The notes under the pieces: generated by a model
Databases searched by the model: none
What the model was told of the DNA's origin: nothing
What the model saw: only the letters and a program-made list of their open reading frames with translations
Shown here: positions 28,801-37,642 of the stretch, one piece after another
Numbering within the stretch: the stretch's first letter is position 1
How the letters are laid out: each line of letters begins with the position of its first letter
Made by a program: the position numbers and the translations under genes
Source of the DNA: JALZVT01 sp964611345
GTDB taxonomy: Bacteria; Pseudomonadota; Gammaproteobacteria; Pseudomonadales; Azotimanducaceae
Length of the DNA stretch: 64,000 nt
Reading direction: 5' to 3'
NCBI GenBank assembly: GCA_964611345.1
Contig: CAZSYU010000003.1
Location: forward strand, 1-64,000

Positions 28801-31800
28801 CACAAGCGTTTGGTTGGACCCGACATCTATGCCGTTAACACGCACCCGCGAGCCTGCTACCGGAATGCTCTGCCGCGCAAGATTGTCTAGCCCCCACACT
28901 GCTGCCTGGGCATTGTCACGCTTCGCAGGCACGGGCGCACTGGCTTGCACTCTTCGAACACGCAGAATTCGCGGTGCCGTTTCATCATAAACCGCAAGCG
29001 ACTCGCCAGTACCGTAGGCGCGAAGCACATAAACCAGTGCCTGGGTAGAGCGCGAACGTAACGCCTGCTGTAACTTCGCACGCACAGCATCGCCCAGATC
29101 TATTGTTGGTGCCGCTTTGCCAACTGGCAGCACAGCAAGAGGTCGCGCTCGATCAGTGTCATTGGCAGCGTACAGACGCAGCTCCTTCCGACTGATGAAA
29201 TTGTCATAGTTGCTGTAGACGTTGAAGGCCGGCAGCGAGCGCACTGCGGATGAGTTTCTGTCCAGTAACAGATCCTGGGTCGCAAGGACATTAAGCTCGG
29301 GAGTTACCGTTAACGGCTGCTCCGTGGCCCAAATGCGGCCGCCATGCGGCAAATAATCGGTGGCTGCGGTTTGCAGTGGCTCAACCCAACTGCGCGAAAC
29401 ACGCTCCGTTTGATCAGTGACAAGGGTGAGCTCTACCCGCCGATTAGTGGCGCGACCTGCTGCAGTGTCATTGCTGACCAGAGGTTCGGTAGCACCTTTG
29501 CCAAGAACCGTAATCGCGCTGGCGGGCAAGGCAAAGCGCGCCTGTAATTCATCGGCAACCATTTGCGCCCGTGCGATGGACAACGCCGCGTTGCTGCCAT
29601 AGCGCTCGGCATTGACCTCTCCCAGCGGCACATTGTCTGTGTGCCCTGTGACTTCCAGTCGCACCGCAGCCACACCGTAACGTTCTATGGCACGCCGCAC
29701 TACACCAACACTGCCGGCTTCGAACTGCAGGCTCCCCGAATCAAATCGTACGGGGGGTAGCGAAGCGCGCGCGGTATAGCTTACTTGTTGCTCACCGAGT
29801 GCGGGTTGGGCATCGAGATCGGTTACCAAAACTCGTCGCTCGCTGGTTTCAGTCCAACTCACTTCAATTTCAACCCGTCGATTCGCCGCCATCCCCGCGC
29901 GTGTGGTGTTTGTGGCGATGGGTTGCGAGGCACCCCGTCCTTCATAACTCACCAAACTTTCGGGCACCTCGAGCACCGATCGCGCGAAGTCTGCAACTTC
30001 CTTTGCCCGCGCGGCCGAGAGCCCCCTGTTGTCCCTGAATTTTCGTGCAAGTTCGACGCTGAGCGGACGCGGATCAGCGTGCCCTACAAAGGTGAGCTGT
30101 AAATTGTCGCGACCACGGTAGTTTTGCAACAACTCTTGGAGCTGCGCTGCATAGGTATCAGGTAGTCGCGCCTCGCCGGTATCGAAGTTGACAGGTCGAA
30201 TATCAGAGCGTTGGACTCGAGTGGCCACCTCAAGTACTTCCGCCGGTTCTAAATCGGCTACACCCAAGAGTTCCTGTTCTGGCAGCCCCACTGCAAAATC
30301 GATGCGCGACATGAGTGCGGGTGTTAGTCGAATCACGCGCGGATTCTCACTAAATACTGCCGATCCGTCCGGCAGGCTGGCCGGATCGAGTTTCAAGATA
30401 AAGTTTGCACCTCTCGCCGTTAGCCCGGTAGCAACATCAGCGAGGTGATAACGACCGAACTGATCGGTTTCGATGAGCAAGCCATCAACCGTGGCAAGGC
30501 GCGCCCCAGGAATACCCACCTCATTTATTCCGCTGTTTTCTACAATCAGTACTGACTTGCCTGCTTCTTCTTGAATCCGCAGTCCAAGCAGCTGAGCGGT
30601 TTGCCCACTTGCCTTCTGTCCGCTATCACTTTCGCGTAGCTCGCCATCAAGACCCAGAGTCACAAAACTGCCTTCTGCGCTGCGCAAACTGATGGGGGAT
30701 GTGAACGGCCCAGGTAACACCGTTCGAACCTGTATTGGCGGTTCGCTGGCCGCCTTGCGACCGCGTATATCAGGCAATTCAAACGCGCGGGTAAACGGTC
30801 CGCCAGACAAAACCAAGCGCGTCGCCGCGGCGGAGTCTTGCCAACCATCCGCGTCGTGGTCAGCGAACACTTTGCCAATAATTGTAGTTTGCTCGAACAA
30901 CGGATCAGCCGTGACTTGCACCACCGCACTGGCGCCAGCAGAAATCGGCAGTCCACCCTGCTCTGCTACCGCCCGGTTGGTGTAGTCCCCAGCGACAATA
31001 CCGACACCCACACGCACCAGGTAGGTGATCAGCACTGTCTCGCCCGCAGCGAGGCTCAACGGACCGAGTTCAACAGGATCAATACCCACACTGGGAAGGC
31101 CCGAGACAATATCGTCCGCGCTACCGGTCACGCCATCGGCACCTGCACGCACCAGTTGCACCGAGTCCTCAACAAGCGCAAAGCCAGTCGGCAGATCGTC
31201 ACGGATCACTACGTTGCTCTGACTGGCTACCGTGTCGTTGCGCAACACCAGTTGATAAGGCACCAGGTCACCAACCACTACCGTGCGGACGCTGGTCGAT
31301 TTTTGCAGGCTTAACAAGCCAGGGTTCGCAAGCCCTGCAACGGTATCTATTGGCAGATGGTTGTTGGCAAAGGTCTGATCGCCAAGCGCACTGTTGAGCT
31401 GCAAGAAGTAACCCGTAGCTTCGCCACCAGTGGGGGGCAACGCGTTGGTTTGCACGACGCAAGGAGGCGCAATGTTGTTGTCTGGCGCGCAAGCAGAAAG
31501 CACAAGCGCTTCGCTCTGCGGCAGTATGCGTATCGATGGCCCGGCGACATAGGCAGGCGGCGCAGCAACGATGACAATCGCATAATCGGTTGCCGTTGCG
31601 GGACAGGCTGCGTCCGCACCGGGTCGCAGATCGAATCGATAGGCTGCATCAGTGCCCACGGTCTGGTTTTGCTGCCCAGTCAGTAAGCAAGTCTCCGGCA
31701 ACGTTGTCCCCGTTGCTGCGTTTACGAGCTGCAACGTAACGCCAGGCACGAGTTCCCGGGTAACGCTGTCGTAGACTCGCCCGGCAGAAACCACCGGCAG

Positions 31801-33036
31801 ATCTACCCGGACCTGCCCTCCGGCGGGCACAGTAACGGTGGCTTCCAGCCACGCGGCTCCGGAATCGGGGTGCGAAATACGCACCAGATAGTCGCCGGGA
31901 GGGAGTTCGTCGAGGCGGTAGTTGCCGTCGCTGTCGGTGGTGGTCGAGCCGACCAACTGCCCCGCAGCATCGAAGACTTCTATGCGCCAACCGAGCAGCC
32001 CGAGTTCACTCGAATTCTGGGTCGAGTCCAGATTCGGGTCGAAAAAGACAGTCCCTTCAAGCAAACCAACAAGCGGCTCTATCGGTTCGGGTCCAGGTCC
32101 GGGGTCCGGCTCAGGTTCGGGTCCGGGTCCGGGTCCGGGTNNNNNNNNNNNNNNNNNNNNNNNNNNNNNNNNNNNNNNNNNNNNNNNNNNNNNNNNNNNN
32201 NNNNNNNNNNNNNNNNNNNNNNNNNNNNNNNNNNNNNNNNCTGGATCAGGTTCCGGCTCAGGCTCAGGTTCCGGCTCAGGCTCAGGTTCCGGCTCAGGCT
32301 CCGGTTCGGGCTCAGGCGCGGGTTCCGGCGCGGGTTGCGGCAGAGGTAACGGGGTCGGGACAAAATCATCGGTCGGTCCCGGGTTATCGCCGGGGTCATT
32401 TCCCGGGGTGTCGGGGTCAGGGTCAGTGCCATCCTGGGACACATCATCTACCCCAACGCCCGTTTCTTCCCCGGCGGCCCAGAGCACCGCGCTGACCTTG
32501 AATGGACCAGGGTTGCCATTGGCTGCAAAGGTCAGGGTGTAGCGCAGAAACGCCTCGTCATCGACATCCAGTCGCTCGACACCCGGCAACATGAAAACGT
32601 CAGTGCTGCCGTCGAATGAGTCATTCAACAGAGTAAGCGGTGCGGTGACTTCTACGTTGTCGATTGATACCACGGTCGCCGGCGCTAACTCGAGCGCCAG
32701 CTGATTGATAATCTGAAACTGAACCAATGGCTCGAGGCCAACGTTTTGAATCCGCAGTTCAAGATCAACTGAGAAGGTACCGTCGGGATTGGCACGGACT
32801 GCAGAGGCCTGTTGCGCGAGTCCTCCCAGCGTTTGTGGGCGGGTCACCTCGGCAACCGCCGCAAAACTAGCGAACCCGGCACCCAAGACGAGGAGCAGCA
32901 AGCCCAGCCTGGCCACTGTGCGCGAGAATTTTGGCTTTGTCCCCGCCCTGTTCTTTACCACCACCCTATTCAATGGCGTACGCAAAGACGTGCGAAGACG
33001 ACTGGCGGCTAACGCCAGACTACCCCAAGTGTCCAT
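25825..33036 (-). CDS. Giant OmpA/DUF11-containing surface protein with C-terminal beta-rich barrel-like region
   Basis: About 2,400 residues as assembled (a 100-N gap lies inside). From the N-terminus: membrane/signal segment (about 39-63), an adhesin-like beta domain, a Pro-Glu/Pro-Asp repeat interrupted by the gap, an SdrD-B/CNA-B-like module (GLLEGTVFFDPNLDSTQN..., DGNYRLDELPPGDY), a DUF11-like module (LLSLQKSTSVRTVVVGD), two OmpA-C-like peptidoglycan-binding domains in series (FVGHADPRPLS and TGHTDNVPLGE, each ending NRRVE-), then about 1,000 residues of beta strands ending in DLIGKY. Likely exported, anchored to peptidoglycan and in the outer membrane. Function unknown; possibly an adhesin or assembly scaffold. 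ATG 33036 start has a weak RBS. Confidence 0.75.
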   Translation of the reverse strand: MDTWGSLALAASRLRTSLRTPLNRVVVKNRAGTKPKFSRTVARLGLLLLVLGAGFASFAAVAEVTRPQTLGGLAQQASAVRANPDGTFSVDLELRIQNVGLEPLVQFQIINQLALELAPATVVSIDNVEVTAPLTLLNDSFDGSTDVFMLPGVERLDVDDEAFLRYTLTFAANGNPGPFKVSAVLWAAGEETGVGVDDVSQDGTDPDPDTPGNDPGDNPGPTDDFVPTPLPLPQPAPEPAPEPEPEPEPEPEPEPEPEPEPEPDPXXXXXXXXXXXXXXXXXXXXXXXXXXXXXXXXXXPGPGPGPEPEPDPGPGPEPIEPLVGLLEGTVFFDPNLDSTQNSSELGLLGWRIEVFDAAGQLVGSTTTDSDGNYRLDELPPGDYLVRISHPDSGAAWLEATVTVPAGGQVRVDLPVVSAGRVYDSVTRELVPGVTLQLVNAATGTTLPETCLLTGQQNQTVGTDAAYRFDLRPGADAACPATATDYAIVIVAAPPAYVAGPSIRILPQSEALVLSACAPDNNIAPPCVVQTNALPPTGGEATGYFLQLNSALGDQTFANNHLPIDTVAGLANPGLLSLQKSTSVRTVVVGDLVPYQLVLRNDTVASQSNVVIRDDLPTGFALVEDSVQLVRAGADGVTGSADDIVSGLPSVGIDPVELGPLSLAAGETVLITYLVRVGVGIVAGDYTNRAVAEQGGLPISAGASAVVQVTADPLFEQTTIIGKVFADHDADGWQDSAAATRLVLSGGPFTRAFELPDIRGRKAASEPPIQVRTVLPGPFTSPISLRSAEGSFVTLGLDGELRESDSGQKASGQTAQLLGLRIQEEAGKSVLIVENSGINEVGIPGARLATVDGLLIETDQFGRYHLADVATGLTARGANFILKLDPASLPDGSAVFSENPRVIRLTPALMSRIDFAVGLPEQELLGVADLEPAEVLEVATRVQRSDIRPVNFDTGEARLPDTYAAQLQELLQNYRGRDNLQLTFVGHADPRPLSVELARKFRDNRGLSAARAKEVADFARSVLEVPESLVSYEGRGASQPIATNTTRAGMAANRRVEIEVSWTETSERRVLVTDLDAQPALGEQQVSYTARASLPPVRFDSGSLQFEAGSVGVVRRAIERYGVAAVRLEVTGHTDNVPLGEVNAERYGSNAALSIARAQMVADELQARFALPASAITVLGKGATEPLVSNDTAAGRATNRRVELTLVTDQTERVSRSWVEPLQTAATDYLPHGGRIWATEQPLTVTPELNVLATQDLLLDRNSSAVRSLPAFNVYSNYDNFISRKELRLYAANDTDRARPLAVLPVGKAAPTIDLGDAVRAKLQQALRSRSTQALVYVLRAYGTGESLAVYDETAPRILRVRRVQASAPVPAKRDNAQAAVWGLDNLARQSIPVAGSRVRVNGIDVGSNQTLVVEGEEVPISTDGTFIWERTLPVGEHRLQVDLTDPAGEVYTRELPVAVDGNYQFMVGLVNFAVGENNISGNTEPLSANDHFDERVFVDGRLAFYAKAKIKGKYLLTAQLDSTEDELKNFGDNLRREDPRRLFRQLDPDRFYPVYGDDSTTTTDVDTQGAFYVRVEVDRSSLTWGNYNTGLNDTEFSQYNRSLYGGRVAYKSLATTQLGEANRSLTLFGSEAQSSAASVTFRATGGSLYYLRHTDIVQGSEKVWIEVRRRDSEQVLEREILIEGRDYEVDDLQGRLILARPLAQVVNDRGTAIVRSSPLEGDNVFLQVDYEYVPTSFTADDKTAGGRGKLWLGEHVGIGATKVIDERAGVDYDLQGVDVTLQAGRGTYLRAEYAESEARQSQASFSSFDGGLSFVARDAAALDATNAAIEGDALALEARVNLGEYNTAVTGDIRAWWKDRDAGFSTGRLAQGVDTTDFGVDAHVEVGENLRLDAAYNELDRAGIGKDSIARAQVEANLGRVTAGVEARYEDVEREQGVSIISGLNGSGEALIIGTRIGVAVTDTSEVYAAGQVTADERGNYADNDLVSVGINTQLNERAAISVEVSDGDRGSAVIGGVQFAPSQGLNLNLSGGFGSGATSSFGTSYSYGEGAEIYGNYAVDPDRTDGPRDQLTLGQRRQFGNHTSIFTESQFGKGDQYSSTGHTFGVDYSGYQDWLLSATLTRSDNDGVLFAGNSPGSVDGQLVNFERSAASVGARVERERYRFASRLEYREDEADGLHTRQYLTSNTFGWQRNAAGRVLGKLNLSWTDDELGDERTARFVEFDLGYAYRPVLSNRLNLLGRYSFLYDLPSLGQSLDSPPFALTGSAFNTIDINRTDQRSHIFSLEALFAANPRWEFGAKLALKRGEQRLDRDAGDWETFGLRLVAVRTRYHLTKKWDGLLEYRWLSDWEGDGVRHGAIAGVYRHLGEHLKIGGGYNFAGFDDDLKFNDFDSHGWFIDLIGKY
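32141..32240. other. Assembly gap (100 N) inside a Pro-Glu repeat
   Basis: A 100-N placeholder within the coding sequence. Unlike the other two gaps, the flanks differ (Gly/Pro-rich on one side, Glu/Pro-rich on the other when read on the minus strand), so real repeat sequence is missing and the true length of the protein is unknown. Confidence 0.85.
32241..32340. repeat. Short-period tandem repeat encoding (Pro-Glu)n
   Basis: Near-identical 18-base blocks (ggctcaggctcaggttcc) repeat here; on the minus strand they encode alternating Pro-Glu. This is the usual spacer of cell-surface proteins and the reason for the assembly break next to it. Confidence 0.8.
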
Positions 33037-33229
33037 GTCCGGGTGCTCTCTGCTTATTTTTCAGTCGGTTACAACAGGAGTTTCTGACGTTGGTACAAGA
33101 TCGTTGCGGGCGGCCTTTGATTGTTATTATGAGTGGCCTGCGTTGCAGCACCGCTTGTCAGAGCGATGGCTGAACAGTGTAAAGCCACGTTACAAAATAT
33201 GAAAGCCCAGAGCACTCCTGAAATTTTCG

Positions 33230-33235
33230 TATACT
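33230..33235 (+). promoter_or_regulatory. Candidate -10 element of the pigment cluster
   Basis: TATACT at 33230-33235 in the 349-base region between the giant surface-protein gene and the chorismatase gene. No good -35 hexamer at the normal distance. Otherwise I see no RNA gene or repeat in 33037-33385, but the chorismatase reading frame is open back to 33203, so part of the region may be coding. Confidence 0.3.
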
Positions 33236-33385
33236 GCGCCCCTGCCGCCAACGCGCATCAATTCCAGAGCCACTAGAAGTACACCCATCAATATTCATTT
33301 CTTTCCAGATTCAGCCGGAACAACCCCTGCTGAAGATTGTGCGCTAGTACGTTTTGCAGCACCGCTGCCCGTCACCAGCGCGCCT

Positions 33386-34288
33386 ATGACGTTGCCGTCG
33401 CTGGATAGAACCCAGCCGAACGGCGGCGCGGCACCAGCCAGTGAAGGCTGGTTCGATAACGGGCCGACTCGCGCGCTGGATCGGGACGAATGCGGGAGTC
33501 GATTCAGCGGTCGCAGGGGGCCTTCAATCACCTTCTTGAGCGCCTGCATCGAAATCACAGATTTGACGGCAATAAGAGCGCTCACCTTCGAGTTGTACCG
33601 CGAGCTATTGGACACCATGGCGCGGCTGGATGTGCCGCGCTTCGTGCGCATCTGGAACTACATTCCGGATATCAACGCAGGGAGTGACGATGCTGAGTGC
33701 TACCGCCAGTTCTGTTGGGGTCGCGCCGAAGCGCTGGAGGATTACAGCTTGCCCGCCGCGACCGGCGTTGGCAGCAAGGACGGCTGGCTACGCATCAGCG
33801 CGCTCTGCACAGGGGCAGCAGATTTGCCCGACAGCATTGGCATTGAACATCTCGAAAACGTCCGTCAGGTCAGCGCCTATAACTATCCCCGGGACTACGG
33901 CCCTCGCAGCCCCTCCTTTGCACGCGCGACCCTTGTCAGCCCTGCCCCAACTCCAAATGCAGCTGCTGCAGATCCCAGCCCCCAGTCACTGCTGCTGGTA
34001 TCTGGCACCTCCAGTATCGTGCAGCACCAAACCATGCACCCGGGCAATCTGCCGGCGCAGATCGCCGAAACCGTGCAGAATCTTCAGGCGCTGTTCACCG
34101 GCTTGCAGCCAGTCTCAGAGCCAGAGCCTCTGGCGTTGCGGTTCTACCTGCGCGACCCGAAAGCTCTGCCCGTGGCTCGCGCCAGCTGGACCGCTAACGC
34201 CGGTCGCTGGCTGGCTCCAGCCTGGTACCAGGCCGATATTTGTCGCGCCGATCTGACCATGGAGGTAGAGGGTGTTTTCCAGGTTTGA
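33386..34288 (+). CDS. Chorismatase (XanB2/FkbO/Hyg5 family), hydroxybenzoate-forming
   Basis: 300 residues from ATG 33386. Family landmarks: FVRIWNYIPDINAG, CYRQFCWGRAEALEDY, AATGVGSKDGWLRI, EHLENVRQVSAYNYP, GPRSPSFARATLV, LLLVSGTSSIVQHQTMH and DLTMEVEGVF. XanB2-type enzymes split chorismate into 3- or 4-hydroxybenzoate plus pyruvate; in Xanthomonas this supplies the aryl starter of xanthomonadin. First gene of the plus-strand block. The frame has no stop back to 33203 and the family is usually longer at the N-terminus, so a non-ATG start upstream is possible. Product regiochemistry (3- or 4-HBA) cannot be told from what I see. Confidence 0.88.
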   Translation: MTLPSLDRTQPNGGAAPASEGWFDNGPTRALDRDECGSRFSGRRGPSITFLSACIEITDLTAIRALTFELYRELLDTMARLDVPRFVRIWNYIPDINAGSDDAECYRQFCWGRAEALEDYSLPAATGVGSKDGWLRISALCTGAADLPDSIGIEHLENVRQVSAYNYPRDYGPRSPSFARATLVSPAPTPNAAAADPSPQSLLLVSGTSSIVQHQTMHPGNLPAQIAETVQNLQALFTGLQPVSEPEPLALRFYLRDPKALPVARASWTANAGRWLAPAWYQADICRADLTMEVEGVFQV

Positions 34289-34344
34289 AATAGGCCAACC
34301 TTTTCAGGACAATCGCGCGTCAGAGAGAGAGTTGAACCAAAATC

Positions 34345-34635
34345 ATGGCTGAGGCAAACCTGGTGCAGACCCCTGAACAGCTAAGAATGGCTGAGCTAAT
34401 CGTTGACGTACTAAATCTGGAAGACGTCACGGCCAGTGAGATTGACCCCGCGACCATCATGTTTGAAGACGATGGACTCGGCCTTGACTCTATCGACGCG
34501 CTGGAAATCGCCGTAGCGATTGCTGAGGAATACCAGGTGCACCTGTCTGCCGAAGATGAAGGTACCCGGGAAATCTTTGCAACTCTGGGTAACCTGACGG
34601 CGCACGTTACCCAAGAGGTCAATGCCCGCGCCTGA
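34345..34635 (+). CDS. Acyl carrier protein 1 of the aryl-polyene cluster
   Basis: 96 residues, acidic and helical. The phosphopantetheine attachment site is GLDSIDALE with Ser49. The protein matches ACPs of xanthomonadin and aryl-polyene loci (XanC or ApeE-like). It would carry the aryl starter or growing polyene as a thioester after modification by the phosphopantetheinyl transferase at 43625-44440. The ATG of the ligase gene lies inside its final codons (14-base overlap), showing coupling. Confidence 0.9.
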   Translation: MAEANLVQTPEQLRMAELIVDVLNLEDVTASEIDPATIMFEDDGLGLDSIDALEIAVAIAEEYQVHLSAEDEGTREIFATLGNLTAHVTQEVNARA

Positions 34636-36085
34636 CCAGGGCGCCGAGCGCTATCGCGCGCTCGAACAGGACCCGCGACTGCTCACGCGGTCAGGCGCAG
34701 ATATATTTGCAAATCGCAACGGCTATGACATCAGCGTTAGTGCGTTTCTGACAGATGTTGCCCATTGTGCAGACCAGCTTCCGGACGCCCGCTACTGCAT
34801 AAACCTGTGCACCGATCGATATCGATTCACTACCGCGTTCTTTGCCGCTGCGCTGCGGGGACAGACGACCTTGCTACCGTCACAACGCAGTAGCCAGGCG
34901 CTCAATGATCTGCGTTCGAAGTATTCCCGGTGCGCCGTACTCGCAGATGATCCGGAGACGCTCTGTGACGCGCTAATTGATCTGGCTCCCAGCGTGAATC
35001 ACACAGCCAGCGAGCTTAGGACACCACAGATTGATCCTGCGCAACTTATCGCCATTGCCTTCACCTCTGGCAGCACCGGCGCACCCGAGGCGCACCCCAA
35101 AACCTGGGCGCAACTTACTGCCGGCCGCGCAACACATGCGCGCTACCTGCATGCCGCGCGCAACCACAACGCCACAACTACCAACCCACCCGCCACAAAC
35201 ACAGAGCGACATACACAGACCTTGGGGCTAGTGGCGACAGTGCCTTCCTGGCACATGTACGGTCTCGAATGGGCCATGTTGCTTCCCACCGTTGCACCCT
35301 ACACCCTGCACTGCGGTCCTGATTTTTTTCCGGGTGACGTGCGCGACGCCGTTGCGCGCTTTGCCCAGCCCACGGTGTTGGTCTCGACGCCCGTGCATCT
35401 GCGCGCACTGCTCAAAGCGCCTGTGCCTGAAAATGAGGTGAGGGCGATTGTGTGCGCCACCGCGCCGCTCGATCAGACACTGGTCAAGGCAACAGAACAA
35501 CACCTGTCCAGCACCATGTTCGAAATCTACGGTTGCTCCGAAATTGGTTCGCTCGCGTGGCGCCAACCGGCGCTTGAGCCCGGCTGGGAATTTTTCGACA
35601 ACCTAAACCTACAATTCGCCGACCCAATCACAGCGGATGACACCGCAGATCTGCTTAGCGTCAGCACCAGTCATATGACCGAGGCGATCACTCTGGCTGA
35701 CCGCTTTGGTCAATTGCCAAACAAAAAGTACGAACTGCTCGGCCGCTCTACCGATCTGGTAAAGATTGCCGGTAAGCGCGAGTCACTCGCAAACCTCAAC
35801 AGTGTGTTGCTTGCATTGCCCGGCGTCGATGATGGCGTCATCTATCTGCCCTCCGCACTGACTGAGCAACTCACCACATCCCAGGATGGGGAGGAACGCC
35901 TTGCCGCCTTTGTGGTTGGTACCAACCTGAACTTGACTGACCTGCGGCAGGCCCTTGCCGCGCAACTCGATCCGGCCTTTGTGCCGCGCCCCATTCGTCT
36001 GGTTAACGCGCTACCACGGGACACAACCAGCAAGCTAAAACTATCAGCATTGGCTGAACTGGCACTGAGCTACGCCGATGTCTGA
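34622..36085 (+). CDS. AMP-dependent aryl/acyl-ACP ligase (ApeH-like)
   Basis: 487 residues of the adenylate-forming (ANL) superfamily. The P-loop is IAFTSGSTGAPEAHPKTW and the AMP-binding A5-like FEIYGCSEIGSLAWR; the C-terminal hinge region reads ELLGRSTDLVKIAGKRES. It would adenylate the hydroxybenzoate from the chorismatase and load it onto the carrier protein encoded just upstream. Shorter than CoA ligases such as the one at 50689, as is usual for this family. Start ATG overlaps the ACP gene; the end overlaps the next gene by 8 bases. Confidence 0.87.
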   Translation: MPAPDQGAERYRALEQDPRLLTRSGADIFANRNGYDISVSAFLTDVAHCADQLPDARYCINLCTDRYRFTTAFFAAALRGQTTLLPSQRSSQALNDLRSKYSRCAVLADDPETLCDALIDLAPSVNHTASELRTPQIDPAQLIAIAFTSGSTGAPEAHPKTWAQLTAGRATHARYLHAARNHNATTTNPPATNTERHTQTLGLVATVPSWHMYGLEWAMLLPTVAPYTLHCGPDFFPGDVRDAVARFAQPTVLVSTPVHLRALLKAPVPENEVRAIVCATAPLDQTLVKATEQHLSSTMFEIYGCSEIGSLAWRQPALEPGWEFFDNLNLQFADPITADDTADLLSVSTSHMTEAITLADRFGQLPNKKYELLGRSTDLVKIAGKRESLANLNSVLLALPGVDDGVIYLPSALTEQLTTSQDGEERLAAFVVGTNLNLTDLRQALAAQLDPAFVPRPIRLVNALPRDTTSKLKLSALAELALSYADV

Positions 36086-36992
36086 TTGGCAGACTCGACC
36101 GGAAGCAGGGACAACGGGAGGGTTAAGGTTCTTGATGTGGCTCGCCAAACTATTTGGCCGCAGCACACTAAGAATCGCGCTCTACCCCGTTGCGCTGTAT
36201 TTTTTTCTCGTTCGTGGGCCAGAAAGAAGGGCGTCACGCCAGTTTCTGAACCGTGTACTCACTCGACCCGCGTCTACCCTCGACGTACTAAAACACTTCG
36301 TGTGCTTTGCTCACGTCGCGGCCGATCGATTCTTCTTTTTCGCGGGGATGGGTGCAGATATACCCGTTAAGTTCGTCGACATGGACAATATTCAGCGAAT
36401 AGTCGACCGCGGTGCCAGTGGGATATTTCTCGCCGCCCACCTTGGATCCTTCGAAGCAGCACGAGTCATCGGACCAGAGCTCGGTGGTATCGAACTGCGC
36501 ATTGTGCTTGATGCACAATTCAGCGGCAGATTCTTGCAGCTCATGGCTGAAGTGAACCCCGAACTGGCCAACAGCATCATCGATTCCGAACAAGGGAGCA
36601 TCGAACTCGGTCTGAGCATTAAGGATGCATTACACAAAGGGTCGTGGGTTGGGTTCTTAGCTGATCGTTATCGTCCGGGTGACCGAACTGTGCCAATCAA
36701 CTTCATCGGTAGCCCCGCCCCGTTTCCGGTTGGACCGTACATTATTGCGAGCACTTTCAACGCGCCGATTATCTGCATGTTCTGTCGCCCAGCGGGCAAC
36801 GGTTATGAGGTGTACTGCGAGGTATTGAGCGAGGGCACTAAACTGCCAAGAGCAAACCGGGCGCAGGCGCTTGAGGAACTTACCAATGCCTATGTTGCGC
36901 GCCTGGAACATCATGTGCGCGCGGCACCCTACGGCTGGTTTAATTTCTTCGACTTCTGGGCCCAGACGCAAAATGTCGAGCAAAGTCAATGA
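36078..36992 (+). CDS. LpxL/HtrB-like acyltransferase of the aryl-polyene cluster
   Basis: 304 residues with a hydrophobic N-terminal anchor (about 28-50). The acyltransferase HX4E motif is visible in FLAAHLGSFEAARV. Downstream, GFLADRYRPGDRTVPINFIG matches the predicted acyltransferases (COG4261) of aryl-polyene and xanthomonadin loci. It probably transfers the polyene or a fatty acid to a glycerol- or sugar-based anchor at the inner membrane. Start overlaps the ligase gene by 8 bases and its end overlaps the LolA-like gene by 4 (ATGA), indicating one operon. Confidence 0.85.
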   Translation: MSDWQTRPEAGTTGGLRFLMWLAKLFGRSTLRIALYPVALYFFLVRGPERRASRQFLNRVLTRPASTLDVLKHFVCFAHVAADRFFFFAGMGADIPVKFVDMDNIQRIVDRGASGIFLAAHLGSFEAARVIGPELGGIELRIVLDAQFSGRFLQLMAEVNPELANSIIDSEQGSIELGLSIKDALHKGSWVGFLADRYRPGDRTVPINFIGSPAPFPVGPYIIASTFNAPIICMFCRPAGNGYEVYCEVLSEGTKLPRANRAQALEELTNAYVARLEHHVRAAPYGWFNFFDFWAQTQNVEQSQ

Positions 36993-37642
36993 AGGCGATC
37001 TGGCTTACCAGCATTCTATTCTGGGCACTTTTACCCAATCTCGCTCTCTGTTCTGAGTCCAACAATGCGCTATGGGACACCGTGGCAGAACTCAAATTTC
37101 CCCTCGGAACCCGGGCGCCGTTTCGCGAAACCCGCAGCAGCACACTGCTGCGCAAACCGGCACAGCAAACAGGTGAGCTGTGGCTGGCTAGTAGCGGGGA
37201 CTTTGTTATGCAGATACTTGCGCCGCGTCACGAAGAACGGCGGCTAAGCGAACAACGTTTGTCGCTGACCCGTAGCAGAACCGACAAGAATGGTGCGACG
37301 CATAGCAAACAACGCAGCATCAAGCTTGATCGCACCAAAGGTGCCCATCATCTCCTTCTGAGTATCGTGGATGTGCTTGAGGGTAATGTCGCCCGACTGC
37401 GACAACGCTTCGACATCTCAAGTGTAATGGTTAGCGGCAAAACAAACCCGGCAGCCTGGTCCATCGCTCTGACACCGAAGAATCCTGTGTTGCGCCGCGA
37501 TATGCAACAACTGCTAATAGAAGGTGAAGGCGAGAAGTTACAAAGCTTGCGTGCCACTCGAGGTAACAACAGCTGGCAGCAAATTGAATTGCTCGAACAA
37601 CCCATAACGGGACCTGCATCCACCACAGACAACGGTGACTAG
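36989..37642 (+). CDS. LolA-like periplasmic carrier protein
   Basis: 217 residues with a signal peptide (MKAIWLTSILFWALLPNLALCSE, a Cys near the end of the hydrophobic core). The mature part is rich in beta strands, with FRETRSSTLLRKPAQQTGELWL matching the LolA-type fold (COG2834) found in aryl-polyene clusters. It is expected to carry the lipid-like pigment across the periplasm, working with the MMPL exporter next in the operon. Overlaps its neighbours by 4 and 8 bases. Confidence 0.82.
   Translation: MKAIWLTSILFWALLPNLALCSESNNALWDTVAELKFPLGTRAPFRETRSSTLLRKPAQQTGELWLASSGDFVMQILAPRHEERRLSEQRLSLTRSRTDKNGATHSKQRSIKLDRTKGAHHLLLSIVDVLEGNVARLRQRFDISSVMVSGKTNPAAWSIALTPKNPVLRRDMQQLLIEGEGEKLQSLRATRGNNSWQQIELLEQPITGPASTTDNGD

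Noticed and set aside
31870..32542. Plus-strand open frames of 159 and 206 residues with (GSGSGS)n or Arg/Leu-rich repeats
   Set aside because: They are the complements of the Pro-Glu repeat of the giant surface-protein gene; composition explains their openness.
33295..33651. Minus-strand 118-residue frame opposite the chorismatase gene
   Set aside because: No homology-like features, no ribosome-binding site, and fully antisense to a conserved gene.
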